64,000 nucleotides of DNA, from positions 1 through 64,000 of the forward strand of contig DATKQM010000063.1 of assembly GCA_035532735.1 (NCBI GenBank). The letters run 5' to 3'. Made by a program: the position numbers and the translations under genes. Positions 50,540 to 59,124 of the stretch are shown here, piece after piece. A model generated the notes under the pieces. That model was given only the letters and a program-made list of their open reading frames with translations, made no database searches and had not been told where the DNA came from. Origin of the DNA: Chersky-840 sp035532735 (GTDB lineage Bacteria; Actinomycetota; Acidimicrobiia; Acidimicrobiales; UBA8190). How positions within the stretch are numbered: position 1 is the first letter of the stretch; every line of letters begins with the position of its first letter.

Positions 50540-51541
50540 GTGACCGACCCCACGGCCGAGACCGCCCGGCGCGCCGCACGTCTGCTGCGTTGGTACCCGA
50601 CGCCGTGGCGCGCCCGCTACGGCGAGGAGTTCTCCGAGTTGCTCATGTCCGAGCTCTCCGAGCATCCACGCTCGTGGCGACGCCACGCGGACCTGGTCCG
50701 CAGCGGGTTGACGGCTCGCCTCTCCTCGGCCGGGCTCGGTGGACACACCCACGACCCCCACGACCAGGCTCGCGCCAGTCTCGCCTCGGTGGTGAGCGCG
50801 GTGGCGGTGTTCCTCGCCTTCGGTGTGGCCATGTGGGCGCAGCTCACCATCGGTTGGCAGTGGTCACAACCGAACACCTCCGCCACCAAGGTGGCCGTGG
50901 TGGTCATGTCGGGCGCCGTGGCGTTGTTCGTCCTCCTGGCATTGCTCGCTGCGCTCCCCGTGGTGGGGTACGTCCTGGCGCGCCTGGCCCGTCGTCAATG
51001 GCACGGGCTCGTGGGGCCGACGTCGTTGTTGCTGGCCGGCGCCGCGACCGTGATCATCGGGAGTCGGCATTTCGGCAACGGATGGCCGGGCACCGGAGGC
51101 CATCCCTGGGCCCACCAAGGTCTCGTGCCCGGTGGGGTGGCGGCGTTCTCATGGGCATCGACGCTTTCGATCTCCTCGTATTGGGCCCATCCCTTGGCGC
51201 TGGCCTCGTTCCCGACCGCCGAGATCATCTGGATGGCGGTCAGCCCCGTCGCCATGGGCAGCCTCGTCCTGGGAGCAGCGAAGATCGTCCGGCGGGTGGA
51301 GCTCGGACCCCGAGCCTTGCGCTACGAGGCCCGGTTGGCGGGAGCCGCCGCTGTCGTCATGGTCCTGTTCCTCGGTGCGTGCTGCGGGTGGATCGTGGAC
51401 GGCGGCTCTGGGCCGAGAAACCTCTTCCATGCCGGGGCCATCGACGTGGCCGGGGTGGTCGTGATGGGAGGGGCCCTGGTGGTCGTGTCTCGAGCGGTGT
51501 CATGCGCCCGGCGCAGCCGCCTGGTCTTCCCGACACTCTGA
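50540..51541 (+). CDS. Membrane protein downstream of PadR
   Basis: The product has 333 residues from a GTG one base after the padR stop. A cytoplasmic head (RAARLLRWYPTPWRARYGEEF followed by SELLMSELSEHP) resembles the HAAS-type heads found in proteins encoded next to PadR regulators. It is followed by about seven membrane helices. PadR and HAAS pairs often act as a signalling unit in which the membrane partner controls the regulator. The specific role is unknown. Confidence 0.7.
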   Translation: MTDPTAETARRAARLLRWYPTPWRARYGEEFSELLMSELSEHPRSWRRHADLVRSGLTARLSSAGLGGHTHDPHDQARASLASVVSAVAVFLAFGVAMWAQLTIGWQWSQPNTSATKVAVVVMSGAVALFVLLALLAALPVVGYVLARLARRQWHGLVGPTSLLLAGAATVIIGSRHFGNGWPGTGGHPWAHQGLVPGGVAAFSWASTLSISSYWAHPLALASFPTAEIIWMAVSPVAMGSLVLGAAKIVRRVELGPRALRYEARLAGAAAVVMVLFLGACCGWIVDGGSGPRNLFHAGAIDVAGVVVMGGALVVVSRAVSCARRSRLVFPTL

Positions 51542-51618
51542 CCTCAGGGCCACCGACCGCATCGGCACACTGACGCCGTCGGCCTCGACGGGGCTGCGCA
51601 CGGGGTGGTGGAGGCACC

Positions 51619-51744
51619 ATGACCAGACACGGGTTGGCCACATTGGCAGCGGTCCGATGGTGGATCACAATCCGAGATCATGGGCTGTGTCGCGCGCGCC
51701 CGTCGGGGGCTGAGTGGAGATGTGAGACCGGTCGTGGTTGGTAG
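51619..51744 (+). CDS. Possible short ORF before the permease gene
   Basis: An ATG with GGTGGAGG five bases upstream opens a 41-codon frame (MTRHGLATLAAVRWW...) that stops at 51742-51744, just before the permease start. It is Arg/Trp-rich with no recognised motif. It could be a leader peptide coupling translation to the permease, or chance. Confidence 0.25.
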   Translation: MTRHGLATLAAVRWWITIRDHGLCRARPSGAEWRCETGRGW

Positions 51745-51750
51745 GAGCCG

Positions 51751-54261
51751 GTGATCCGGTCCGCGCTGGCGGTGAGCTGGTACCGGTTCCGGACGACCTC
51801 ACGGAGCCGGCGAGGTGGATACCTGTCGGTGATCCTGCTGGTCGGCCTGGTCGGTGGTGTCGCCATGGGGGCCATCGCCGCGGCCCGAAGGACCCAGTCG
51901 TCCTTCCCCGCCTATATCGCCAGCACCAATCCCTCCGACTTCGGCGCCATCACCGCGGTCATCAACCCACTCATCGGCTCCAACCTCGGCTATAACCCGA
52001 AGATCCTGCGCACGATGGCGAGGCTCGCCTATGTCCGAAGAGTCGGCAGCGCTTCGGGACTCGACGTGCTCCCCCTCGGGCCCCATGACATCCCCAGCAA
52101 CGTGACCGGGTTCCCTCCAGCGGCCGGAAACGGGCTCGGGAGCGACAACGGCTACGGCTTCAACCAAGACCGGGTCACCGTGGTGCAAGGACGGCTCCCG
52201 GACCCTCGAAACGTCCATGAGATCGCCGTGCTCACCGCGGTGGCCAAGGTCGACCACTACCACCTAGGACAGCACATCCTCATGGGCGTCTACACCAACG
52301 CCCAGACGAATTTGCCTGCATTCGGCACGGCCGAGGTGCCGCCGTATCGGAAGATCGACGTCACGGTCACCGCCCTCGTCTTGCAAGCGCAAAACCTGGT
52401 CGCCGACGACGTCGACAACTCGGCGTCGTTGGCGTTCTTCACGCCCGCCTTCACACAGCAATTCCTGACCTGCTGTTCCAATTACACCGAGTCGGGCATC
52501 CAGGTCACCGGACGCGCCCATCTCGGGCAGGTCAACACCGAGCTCCAAAGCGTGCTGCCCCCCAATTTCCCCGCCCCCATTGTCGGCGCCACGACGGTGG
52601 CCAAGGCCGAGCGCGCCGTCAAGCCCGAGTCCATCGCCCTGGGCGTCTTTGGGATCATCGCCGCCATCGCGGCGCTGCTGATCGCCAGCCAGGTGATCGG
52701 CCGTCAGACCCGACTGGCGAGTGACGATCTACGCACCCTGCGGGCGCTCGGTGCCGACCCGGCCACCACCACCCTCGAGGGCCTGATCGGGATCGTCGGC
52801 GCCATCGGGGTGGGAGGAGTCCTGGCGGTGGCGGTGGCAGTGGGGCTCTCCCCCCTCGCCCCCATCGGCCCGGTCCGACCCGTCGACCCCACCCCCGGCG
52901 TCTCCTTCGACGGGACGGTGCTCGGCCTCGGGTTCGTACTCTTGGTCGTCGGCCTGAGCGCCATCGCCTTGCTGTTCAGCTACCGGGCGGCACCTCGTCT
53001 CGCCGATGCGCGACGTCGTCGATCCGAAGGACGCCGGTCAGGCGCAGCCAACGCAGCGGCCTCTCTCGGTCTCCCCGCGCCCGCTGTCATGGGGGTGCGC
53101 TTTGCGCTCGAGCCCGGCGTGGGGAGCAACGCCGTGCCGGTTCGTTCGGCCATCGTAGGAGCGGCACTCGCCATCGTCGTCGTGGTCACCACGGTCACGT
53201 TCTCGACCAGTCTCAACACACTCGTCTCGCATCCCCGCCTCTACGGCTGGAATTGGGACGCCATCCTGGCCGCGGGCGGGGGGTCGGGGAACATTCCCGA
53301 TCACAAAGCGGTCCAACTCCTTGCCGGCGATCGCGACGTGCAGTCGTGGTCCGGTGCTTACGCGTACGACCTCCATATCGACGGACAGGTGATCCCCGTG
53401 CTCGGTCAACGGCCCGGGACAGCGGTCCAGCCCCCCGTCTTGTCCGGCCACGGGCTCACCGAGCCAAACCAGGTCGTGTTGGGTGCGATCACACTGGCTC
53501 AGCTGCACAAACACATCGGCGACACCGTGACCGAACGCGCCGGCACGGGCGCATCGACGACGCTCAGGATCGTGGGAGTGGACACGATGCCCACCATCGG
53601 CGCGGGCGGAGGCCCGCACTTGGAGATGGGGACCGGTGCGCTTCTCTCGTCCACTCTCATCCCGGCCGCAGCTCGGGATCCGTTCAACGACCCCACAACC
53701 GGTCCCGAGGACATCTTCATTGACTTCCGGCCCGGAGTGAACCACAAGGCAGCAATCGCCTCGCTCAACCGCATAACCCCCAAGCTGTCCAATACTTTCA
53801 ACTTCGGCGTGTTCACGGGGCCGGTGCTGCGCCCTGCCGAGATCATCAACTACCGGTCGATGGGAACCACACCGGCGGTGCTCGGCTCCGCGCTGGCAGT
53901 CGGGGCGGTGGTCGCGTTGGGGCTGACCCTGGTGGCCTCGGTCCGTCGTCGACGTCGGGACCTGGCCCTGCTCAAGACCCTCGGTTCGACGCGACGCCAA
54001 CTGGCGTCGGTCGTGGCCTGGCAGTCCACCGTGGCCGTGCTCATCGGGACCGTGATCGGGATCCCCATCGGCATCGTGCTGGGACGGGTCCTGTGGACCC
54101 TGTTCGCCAACGAGATCCACGCTGTCCCTGCGCCGACCGTCCCGACGCTTTCGATCGTTCTCATCGCGCTGGGGGCCTTGGTGCTCGCCAACGTGGTCGC
54201 GGCAATCCCCGGACGCCTCGCGTCGCGCACGCGTACGGCCATCCTTCTGCGCGCCGAGTGA
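51751..54261 (+). CDS. Large FtsX-type ABC transporter permease
   Basis: The product has 836 residues from a GTG at 51751, with TAGGAG close upstream. It has an N-terminal helix (YLSVILLVGLVGGVAMGAIA) and a large extracytoplasmic domain at about 45-290. A first FtsX block lies at about 295-420 (FGIIAAIAALLIASQVIGRQ, DDLRTLRALGADP). After a second extracytoplasmic domain comes a C-terminal FtsX block at about 710-836 (RRRRDLALLKTLGSTRRQLASVVAWQ). This double FtsX architecture belongs to MacB-like or lipoprotein-export systems. No ATPase gene is adjacent, so the partner must lie elsewhere. Confidence 0.85.
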   Translation: MIRSALAVSWYRFRTTSRSRRGGYLSVILLVGLVGGVAMGAIAAARRTQSSFPAYIASTNPSDFGAITAVINPLIGSNLGYNPKILRTMARLAYVRRVGSASGLDVLPLGPHDIPSNVTGFPPAAGNGLGSDNGYGFNQDRVTVVQGRLPDPRNVHEIAVLTAVAKVDHYHLGQHILMGVYTNAQTNLPAFGTAEVPPYRKIDVTVTALVLQAQNLVADDVDNSASLAFFTPAFTQQFLTCCSNYTESGIQVTGRAHLGQVNTELQSVLPPNFPAPIVGATTVAKAERAVKPESIALGVFGIIAAIAALLIASQVIGRQTRLASDDLRTLRALGADPATTTLEGLIGIVGAIGVGGVLAVAVAVGLSPLAPIGPVRPVDPTPGVSFDGTVLGLGFVLLVVGLSAIALLFSYRAAPRLADARRRRSEGRRSGAANAAASLGLPAPAVMGVRFALEPGVGSNAVPVRSAIVGAALAIVVVVTTVTFSTSLNTLVSHPRLYGWNWDAILAAGGGSGNIPDHKAVQLLAGDRDVQSWSGAYAYDLHIDGQVIPVLGQRPGTAVQPPVLSGHGLTEPNQVVLGAITLAQLHKHIGDTVTERAGTGASTTLRIVGVDTMPTIGAGGGPHLEMGTGALLSSTLIPAAARDPFNDPTTGPEDIFIDFRPGVNHKAAIASLNRITPKLSNTFNFGVFTGPVLRPAEIINYRSMGTTPAVLGSALAVGAVVALGLTLVASVRRRRRDLALLKTLGSTRRQLASVVAWQSTVAVLIGTVIGIPIGIVLGRVLWTLFANEIHAVPAPTVPTLSIVLIALGALVLANVVAAIPGRLASRTRTAILLRAE

Positions 54262-54311
54262 CGCAGCTCGTCAGCGTCTCTGGGAGAAACAGCGCAGGGT
54301 GTCGACGTCAG

Positions 54312-54992
54312 TCACGCCACGATCTCCATGCGCAAGCCACGTCGGTCCAGTTCCCCACCCAGTTGGACATGGGTGCCGGTCAGCCAGCGCCCGACACTCC
54401 ACGTCACGACGAAGGCATCCAGGATGTCATCGGGACCCGTCTCTTTGAGCCGGGTCCCGGCATGGACCTCCACATCGGCGAAGGCACGCCGCAGCACCCC
54501 GAGCCGCTCGGCACGGCCTGCGGTTGTCTTCTTCGAGTGCCTCATCGGGCCGCCGCCGAGCGCGGTGAAACTCGCCTCGGGATGAACCTCGACCAGGTGT
54601 CGCTGGCGTTCGGGGGTGATGAGACCGTCGACTTCAGCCACCTTGGGGAGGATGTTGAAGGCCTGGCGGGACAGGCTCTTTTCCGACAGCGCCCTGCTGC
54701 GCCCGGCGGCATCCTCATAGTGTGGCCGCCCCCAACAGCCCTCGCAGAGGTGCGGGGAACACCGAACTGCGCCTCGGCCCGATCATCGACCGGGCTTCGA
54801 CGTCACACCAACGCGGTTCGCTCTCAGGGAGCCCGATGGGGATGTCGATGCCGGCCGCGCCGAGATCGCCGGAATCGAGGCGCGCCAACACGGCGTCGAG
54901 CCGCTCTACGCGCTCGACCCGGGCGCTGCGTGCACGGTCGAGGGTGGCGGTGACCACGACCCAGCCCCGCGGCAACCGTCGATCCCAGCCAT
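54312..54992 (-). pseudogene. DUF429 (RNase H-like) protein, broken by two frameshifts
   Basis: The ATG at 54992 reads MAGIDGC and must shift by one base in a GGGG run (near 54967) to read GWVVVTATLDRA and GIDIPIGLPES. A second shift in a GGGGG run near 54728 leads to YEDAAGRSRALSEKSL, then VEVHPEASFTALGG and DDILDAFVV, ending at 54312. Joined, it is a complete DUF429 protein of about 225 residues with the acidic residues expected of an RNase H-like fold. Both breaks are in G runs, so sequence error is possible. Confidence 0.7.
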
Positions 54993-55018
54993 CCGCAATT
55001 CCATCGGTCAGGAGCGGG

Positions 55019-55143
55019 TCACAACCGACCCCGGGGCCGCACGATCCCGCTCTCGAAGGCGAAGACGACAGCTTGGACCCGGTCCCGGAGCCCGAGCTTG
55101 CCGAGGATCCGACCCACGTGTGATTTGACGGTGGCCGTACCGT
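55019..55143 (-). pseudogene. LuxR/NarL-type regulator, C-terminal helix-turn-helix remnant
   Basis: The minus strand reads GTATVKSHVGRILGKLGLRDRVQAVV and then FAFESGIVRPRG before a TGA at 55019-55021. This is the recognition helix and C-terminus of a NarL-type response regulator. Upstream of about 55143 the similarity stops abruptly, where the divergent membrane gene begins. The rest of the regulator is gone. Confidence 0.7.
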
Positions 55144-55660
55144 GGCATCGGTGGGGGCAAGACGGCAGCTGCAATACGAGGAACCCTTGTCAGATCGTCA
55201 CCGGTTTGGGTTCAAACGCGCCCTGGATCTGATCCGGGTGGACTTCTCATTCGACCATCCGCGGCCGAGGCCCATCCGGACGACGGTCGCATTCGTGGTG
55301 GCCCTCGTGGGCTCGGTGGTCGCGGACATGATCTTGGTCGCCATCGGGACCGCCGCCTACCCCGCCACACGCGGCTACGCGCACTTCCGATTCGCCGCCT
55401 ACGGCAAGTTGACGGTCGTCGGCGTGGTCATCGCGTGTGTGGCGTGGCCGATCGTGACGTCGATCTCGTCCGCCCCCAGGTGGCTGTTCTTCCGCCTGGC
55501 GATCCTCGTGACGTTGTTCTTGTGGCTGCCGGATCTATGGATCTGGTTGAAAGGACAACCCACCGACGCGGTCCTCGTGCTCGTCGTCATGCATGTCGCC
55601 ATCGCTCTCGTCACATACAACGCCCTGGTGCGCATCGCGCGCGTCGAGGGAGCTTCGTGA
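55142..55660 (+). CDS. Four-helix membrane protein
   Basis: The product has 172 residues from a GTG at 55142. It has a charged N-terminus (YEEPLSDRHRFGFKRALDLI) and four hydrophobic helices at about 52-72, 87-107, 113-135 and 138-160. The plan resembles DUF6069-type proteins of actinobacteria, but I cannot confirm it. It begins exactly where a LuxR remnant is cut on the other strand, so the gene may have been moved here. Confidence 0.6.
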   Translation: MASVGARRQLQYEEPLSDRHRFGFKRALDLIRVDFSFDHPRPRPIRTTVAFVVALVGSVVADMILVAIGTAAYPATRGYAHFRFAAYGKLTVVGVVIACVAWPIVTSISSAPRWLFFRLAILVTLFLWLPDLWIWLKGQPTDAVLVLVVMHVAIALVTYNALVRIARVEGAS

Positions 55661-55761
55661 CCCTGTTCGAGCGGGCCAGCTCGACAGCAGCAGTGCCTGT
55701 CACTGCTTGATCACCGCGACGATGCCGACTGATCGATGATGGAGTCCCGACCGACCGACAA

Positions 55762-56583
55762 TTGCCGCCGATCCCAACCCCCCAACCCGAAGTCGGCGGT
55801 TCGGCCCGCCTGACTTCTCTGCGGACGGGCCTACGGCGGGTTCCCGAGGTCACGGCGTCGTTTTGGATCATCAAGGTCTTGACCACGGCCATGGGAGAGT
55901 CCACCTCGGACTACCTGGTCCACCGCTTCGATCCGGTCGTCGCGGTCGGTTTCGGCGCCATCGGTCTGGCGGTAGCGCTGGCTCTGCAATTCTCGGCACG
56001 ACGGTATGTAGCGTGGACCTACTGGTTAGCAGTGCTCATGGTGGCTGTCTTCGGCACGATGGCGGCCGACGTCCTGCACATCAACTTCGGAGTTCCGTAT
56101 CTCGCATCGACGTTGTTCTTTGCGGTCATCCTGGCCGTCGTCTTCGGCATTTGGCGTGCCAGCGAAAAGACCCTCTCGATCCACAGCATCTCCACGACAC
56201 GGCGTGAGATCTTTTACTGGTGCACCGTGGTGTCGACATTCGCACTCGGTACAGCAGCGGGTGACATGACCGCCACCACGTTGCACCTCGGCTACTTCTT
56301 CTCCGGAGTGCTCTTGGCGAGGCTGATCACCGTTCCCGCATTGGCCTATCGACTGTTCGGCCTCAACGAGATCCTCGCCTTCTGGTCCGCCTACATCCTC
56401 ACCAGACCGCTCGGCGCTTCATTCGCCGACTGGACGGGCAAGCCCCACGGTCTGAGCGGCCTGGCCCTGGGTGATGGGCCAGTCAGCCTGGTCCTCGGCA
56501 TCCTGATCGCGGGATTCGTCGTGTCCCTGACGATCAGGGCACGTGATGGTCGCGACCCCGACACTGCGCCGAGGCCCGCCTGA
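55762..56583 (+). CDS. COG4705-type membrane-anchored protein with two repeated halves
   Basis: The product has about 273 residues from a TTG at 55762; the start is uncertain as no strong ribosome site is visible. The signature VPEVTASFWIIKVLTTAMGESTSDYLV near residue 28 is repeated in weaker form as REIFYWCTVVSTFALGTAAGD near 148. Each is followed by about three more helices. This is a widespread uncharacterised membrane family in which the pair SDYLV / GDMTA lies at similar places. No role is known. Confidence 0.8.
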   Translation: MPPIPTPQPEVGGSARLTSLRTGLRRVPEVTASFWIIKVLTTAMGESTSDYLVHRFDPVVAVGFGAIGLAVALALQFSARRYVAWTYWLAVLMVAVFGTMAADVLHINFGVPYLASTLFFAVILAVVFGIWRASEKTLSIHSISTTRREIFYWCTVVSTFALGTAAGDMTATTLHLGYFFSGVLLARLITVPALAYRLFGLNEILAFWSAYILTRPLGASFADWTGKPHGLSGLALGDGPVSLVLGILIAGFVVSLTIRARDGRDPDTAPRPA

Positions 56584-56833
56584 ACCGGTGTGGGGGTGAG
56601 AACGGCCGATGGGGCCCTGCGCCCCGTCACCTGCGTCAACGGCGCGTAGGCCTTCGACTTCGCCATCATCATTTCACTGCCGCGTTGCCGATCCCCACTC
56701 CTCCCCGCAGCATGGGAGCGGCTCGATCCGACCGATGCCTCCATTGGTGAAGTCACGTTTTGATCATCAGGCATTCAGCGCCGGGCTCGGATCAGGGCGA
56801 AGATGCACCTCGGCAGAGTAGGTTGCGGCGATC

Positions 56834-57979
56834 ATGAAGATTCTCGTCGTGTCTACGCCGGGTGCGGGCCACGTGACTCCGCTCGTCCCGCTCATTGGCG
56901 CGTTGATGGCGGGTGGGGACGAGGTGCTCGTCGCGTCCGGGCCTGAGGCAGAACCAATCGTCGCGAAGACGGGCGCGCCATTCGCGGTGGCCGGTCGAAG
57001 CGAGTCCGAGTGGATGGCCCGACTCGCCACGTGGACGCGGGGCAATCCTGGCGACGGAGTCGCGGCCGAGCGCATCTTGCACTACTTCCTTCCTCGGGCC
57101 TTCGGCGAGATCGGCGTCGATGAGATGGTCGATGACGTCTTGCGTCACGGCCAGGAGTTCGCTCCAGATGTCGTGGTGTTCGAGGCCTTTGCACTCGCCG
57201 GACCTCTGGTAGCCGAGCTTCTCGGGGTCCCTGGAGTCGCGCATATGTTCGGACCGCTGCCGCCGCACGAAGCGGTGGAACTCGCAAACGACGCTGTCTC
57301 CCCGATCTGGCGGTCCTTTGGGCGCGACGTTCCCGGTTGGGCCGGGATGTACCGGCACCTGACCATTCAGATCTGCCCACCGATGCTCGAGACTGCACAA
57401 GTGCCCACTGGTGAGACGTTGCGCCTACGTCCGGTGCCATTGCCCGTCAGACCACGGGGGGTTACCGCACGACCGGTCGTCTACGTGACCTTCGGGACAT
57501 TTTTCAACTACAACCTCGATCTTTTCCAGCTCGCGCTCGAAGCGCTTGCCGATGAGTCAGTCAACGTGGTGATGACAGTCGGAGGCGATCAGGATCCAAC
57601 GGATCTGGCGCCGTTTCCCGAGAACGCACGGGTCGAAAAGTTCATCCCGCAGTCTGAGCTTCTCCCGTCGTGCAGCGCTGTGGTGCACCATGGCGGAGCG
57701 GGCACGACCTTCGGCGCACTTGCTCACGGTGTACCGCAAGTGGTGATTCCTCAGGGCGCCGACAACTACGAACACGCTGCCATGTGTGAGAGCGCAGGCA
57801 CAGCGATCGCCCTCCGGCCCGAAGCGCTTACCCCGGCCAACCTTGCAGCCGCAGTGCACCGCGCTGTCAATGACGAGGCGTATGCCACAGCAAGCCGCAG
57901 GTGTGCTCGGGAAATCGCGGCTATGCCCGATGCCGTCTCTGTCGCCGCTGCGCTTCGCTCTTGGGTCCCAGGGGTCTGA
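56834..57979 (+). CDS. GT1-family glycosyltransferase (macrolide/UGT-like)
   Basis: The product has 381 residues. The N-domain starts MKILVVSTPGAGHVTPLVPL. The sugar-nucleotide domain has VVYVTFGTFFN and CSAVVHHGGAGTTFGALAHGVPQVVIPQGADNYEHA, the PSPG-like motif of GT1 glycosyltransferases that act on macrolides, sterols, flavonoids or glycolipids. The gene is visibly less GC-rich than the core region, and no biosynthetic partner is adjacent, so it may have been acquired. Acceptor and sugar are unknown. Confidence 0.88.
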   Translation: MKILVVSTPGAGHVTPLVPLIGALMAGGDEVLVASGPEAEPIVAKTGAPFAVAGRSESEWMARLATWTRGNPGDGVAAERILHYFLPRAFGEIGVDEMVDDVLRHGQEFAPDVVVFEAFALAGPLVAELLGVPGVAHMFGPLPPHEAVELANDAVSPIWRSFGRDVPGWAGMYRHLTIQICPPMLETAQVPTGETLRLRPVPLPVRPRGVTARPVVYVTFGTFFNYNLDLFQLALEALADESVNVVMTVGGDQDPTDLAPFPENARVEKFIPQSELLPSCSAVVHHGGAGTTFGALAHGVPQVVIPQGADNYEHAAMCESAGTAIALRPEALTPANLAAAVHRAVNDEAYATASRRCAREIAAMPDAVSVAAALRSWVPGV

Positions 57980-58499
57980 TCCGCCAGACGCCTTGCGACG
58001 GAACCCCCCACGATGTCCCCGGCAGCTGTTCCGACTGGATCCAGGAATGATCGCCCTGGTTGACGCCGGACCTCAACAGACAGTGAAAGGTCGAATAGAG
58101 AATCGAACCGACCTGAGCGGCGGGACGCAGACCATGACCCCCAAGCAGAAGGCACGTTGTCCTTCGACACAGTGCAGGTTCGGCTGTGCAGGTTCGACAA
58201 CGAGTGGGCCGTAGAGGGCTCGACCCTCTGACCCTTGCGTGTCGTGCTCACCATATGCCCATGCTGGTCAGTGTTAGCAATTGTTGGATTGTGCCATCTA
58301 GCAGGAACGTCTGGTATCTCGGCGTCCGACCCGTGATGTCCTGTGTCGGCAATTTTCACCACGTCTGTGACCAAAATGTGACCAACGGATGCGGCGAGTC
58401 AGCTTCAGCTGTGCACACCTGGACCATCACCGTTACCGACATCTCTTCGCCGCCACTGATCCGTCAATGCGCTGGTTGTAAGGACGTTCATGGCAGGAG
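57980..58499. other. Lower-GC spacer before the IS21 fragment, no gene seen
   Basis: About 520 bases follow the glycosyltransferase. Composition is clearly less GC-rich around 58230-58450. I find no open frame with a family motif, no tRNA and no clear IS end. It probably contains the breakpoint of the IS21 remnant that starts near 58500. Confidence 0.45.
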
Positions 58500-58976
58500 C
58501 AGCGCGGCGGCGTGTTCCCCATCCTCATCCCCGACAACCTGTCACCGGTGGTGACCAAGGCCGATGCCATCGAACCCCGGTTCAACGACACGTTCTTGGA
58601 GAACGCGCAGGACGGAGGGTTCCTGATCGATGCCGCTCGGGTGCGCCACCCCAAGGACAAGCCGAGAGTGGAGCGCCAAGTCCCTCACGTGCGGCGACGC
58701 TTCTTCGCCGGTGAGAACTTCGTCGACCTGACCGACGCCCAGCGCCGGGCCGAGCAGTGGTGCGCACAAGGTGCGGGCATGCGCATCCACGGCACCACCC
58801 GGTGCCGACCGGCAGAGGCGTTCACGGCCAACGAGCAAGGCCTTCTGCTCCCCGCACCGATTGCCTTCTACGACGTGCCGGTGTTCTCCCACCCCAAGGT
58901 CCACCGGGACCACCCTGTCGAGGTGCTCCGGGCCATTTGGCTATATGTGGACGACACACGCAAGCAGTACACCTAG
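58500..58976 (+). pseudogene. IS21-family transposase (IstA) fragment
   Basis: The frame carries the end of the integrase core and the following domain: FPILIPDNLSPVVTKADAIEPRFND, RHPKDKPRVERQVPHVRRRFFAGE, MRIHGTTRCRPAEAF and VPVFSHPKVHRDHPVEV. These match IstA of IS21-type elements. The N-terminal helix-turn-helix and first catalytic residues are absent, and after PVEVLRAIW the sequence diverges and stops. No istB follows. It is a dead remnant. Confidence 0.75.
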
Positions 58977-59124
58977 AGCCCAGGCCAGTCGATGACACAG
59001 GGCACCTGAATAGCCCGCGGTTCTGGGTTCAGTCGGCCCTGAGCCGTCGTTATCGATCGCCAGTCAGAAACGTAAGTATGAGAGGGGGAAGCTCTGAATG
59101 CCGAGAGCGTCGGCGAGCTGCAAT

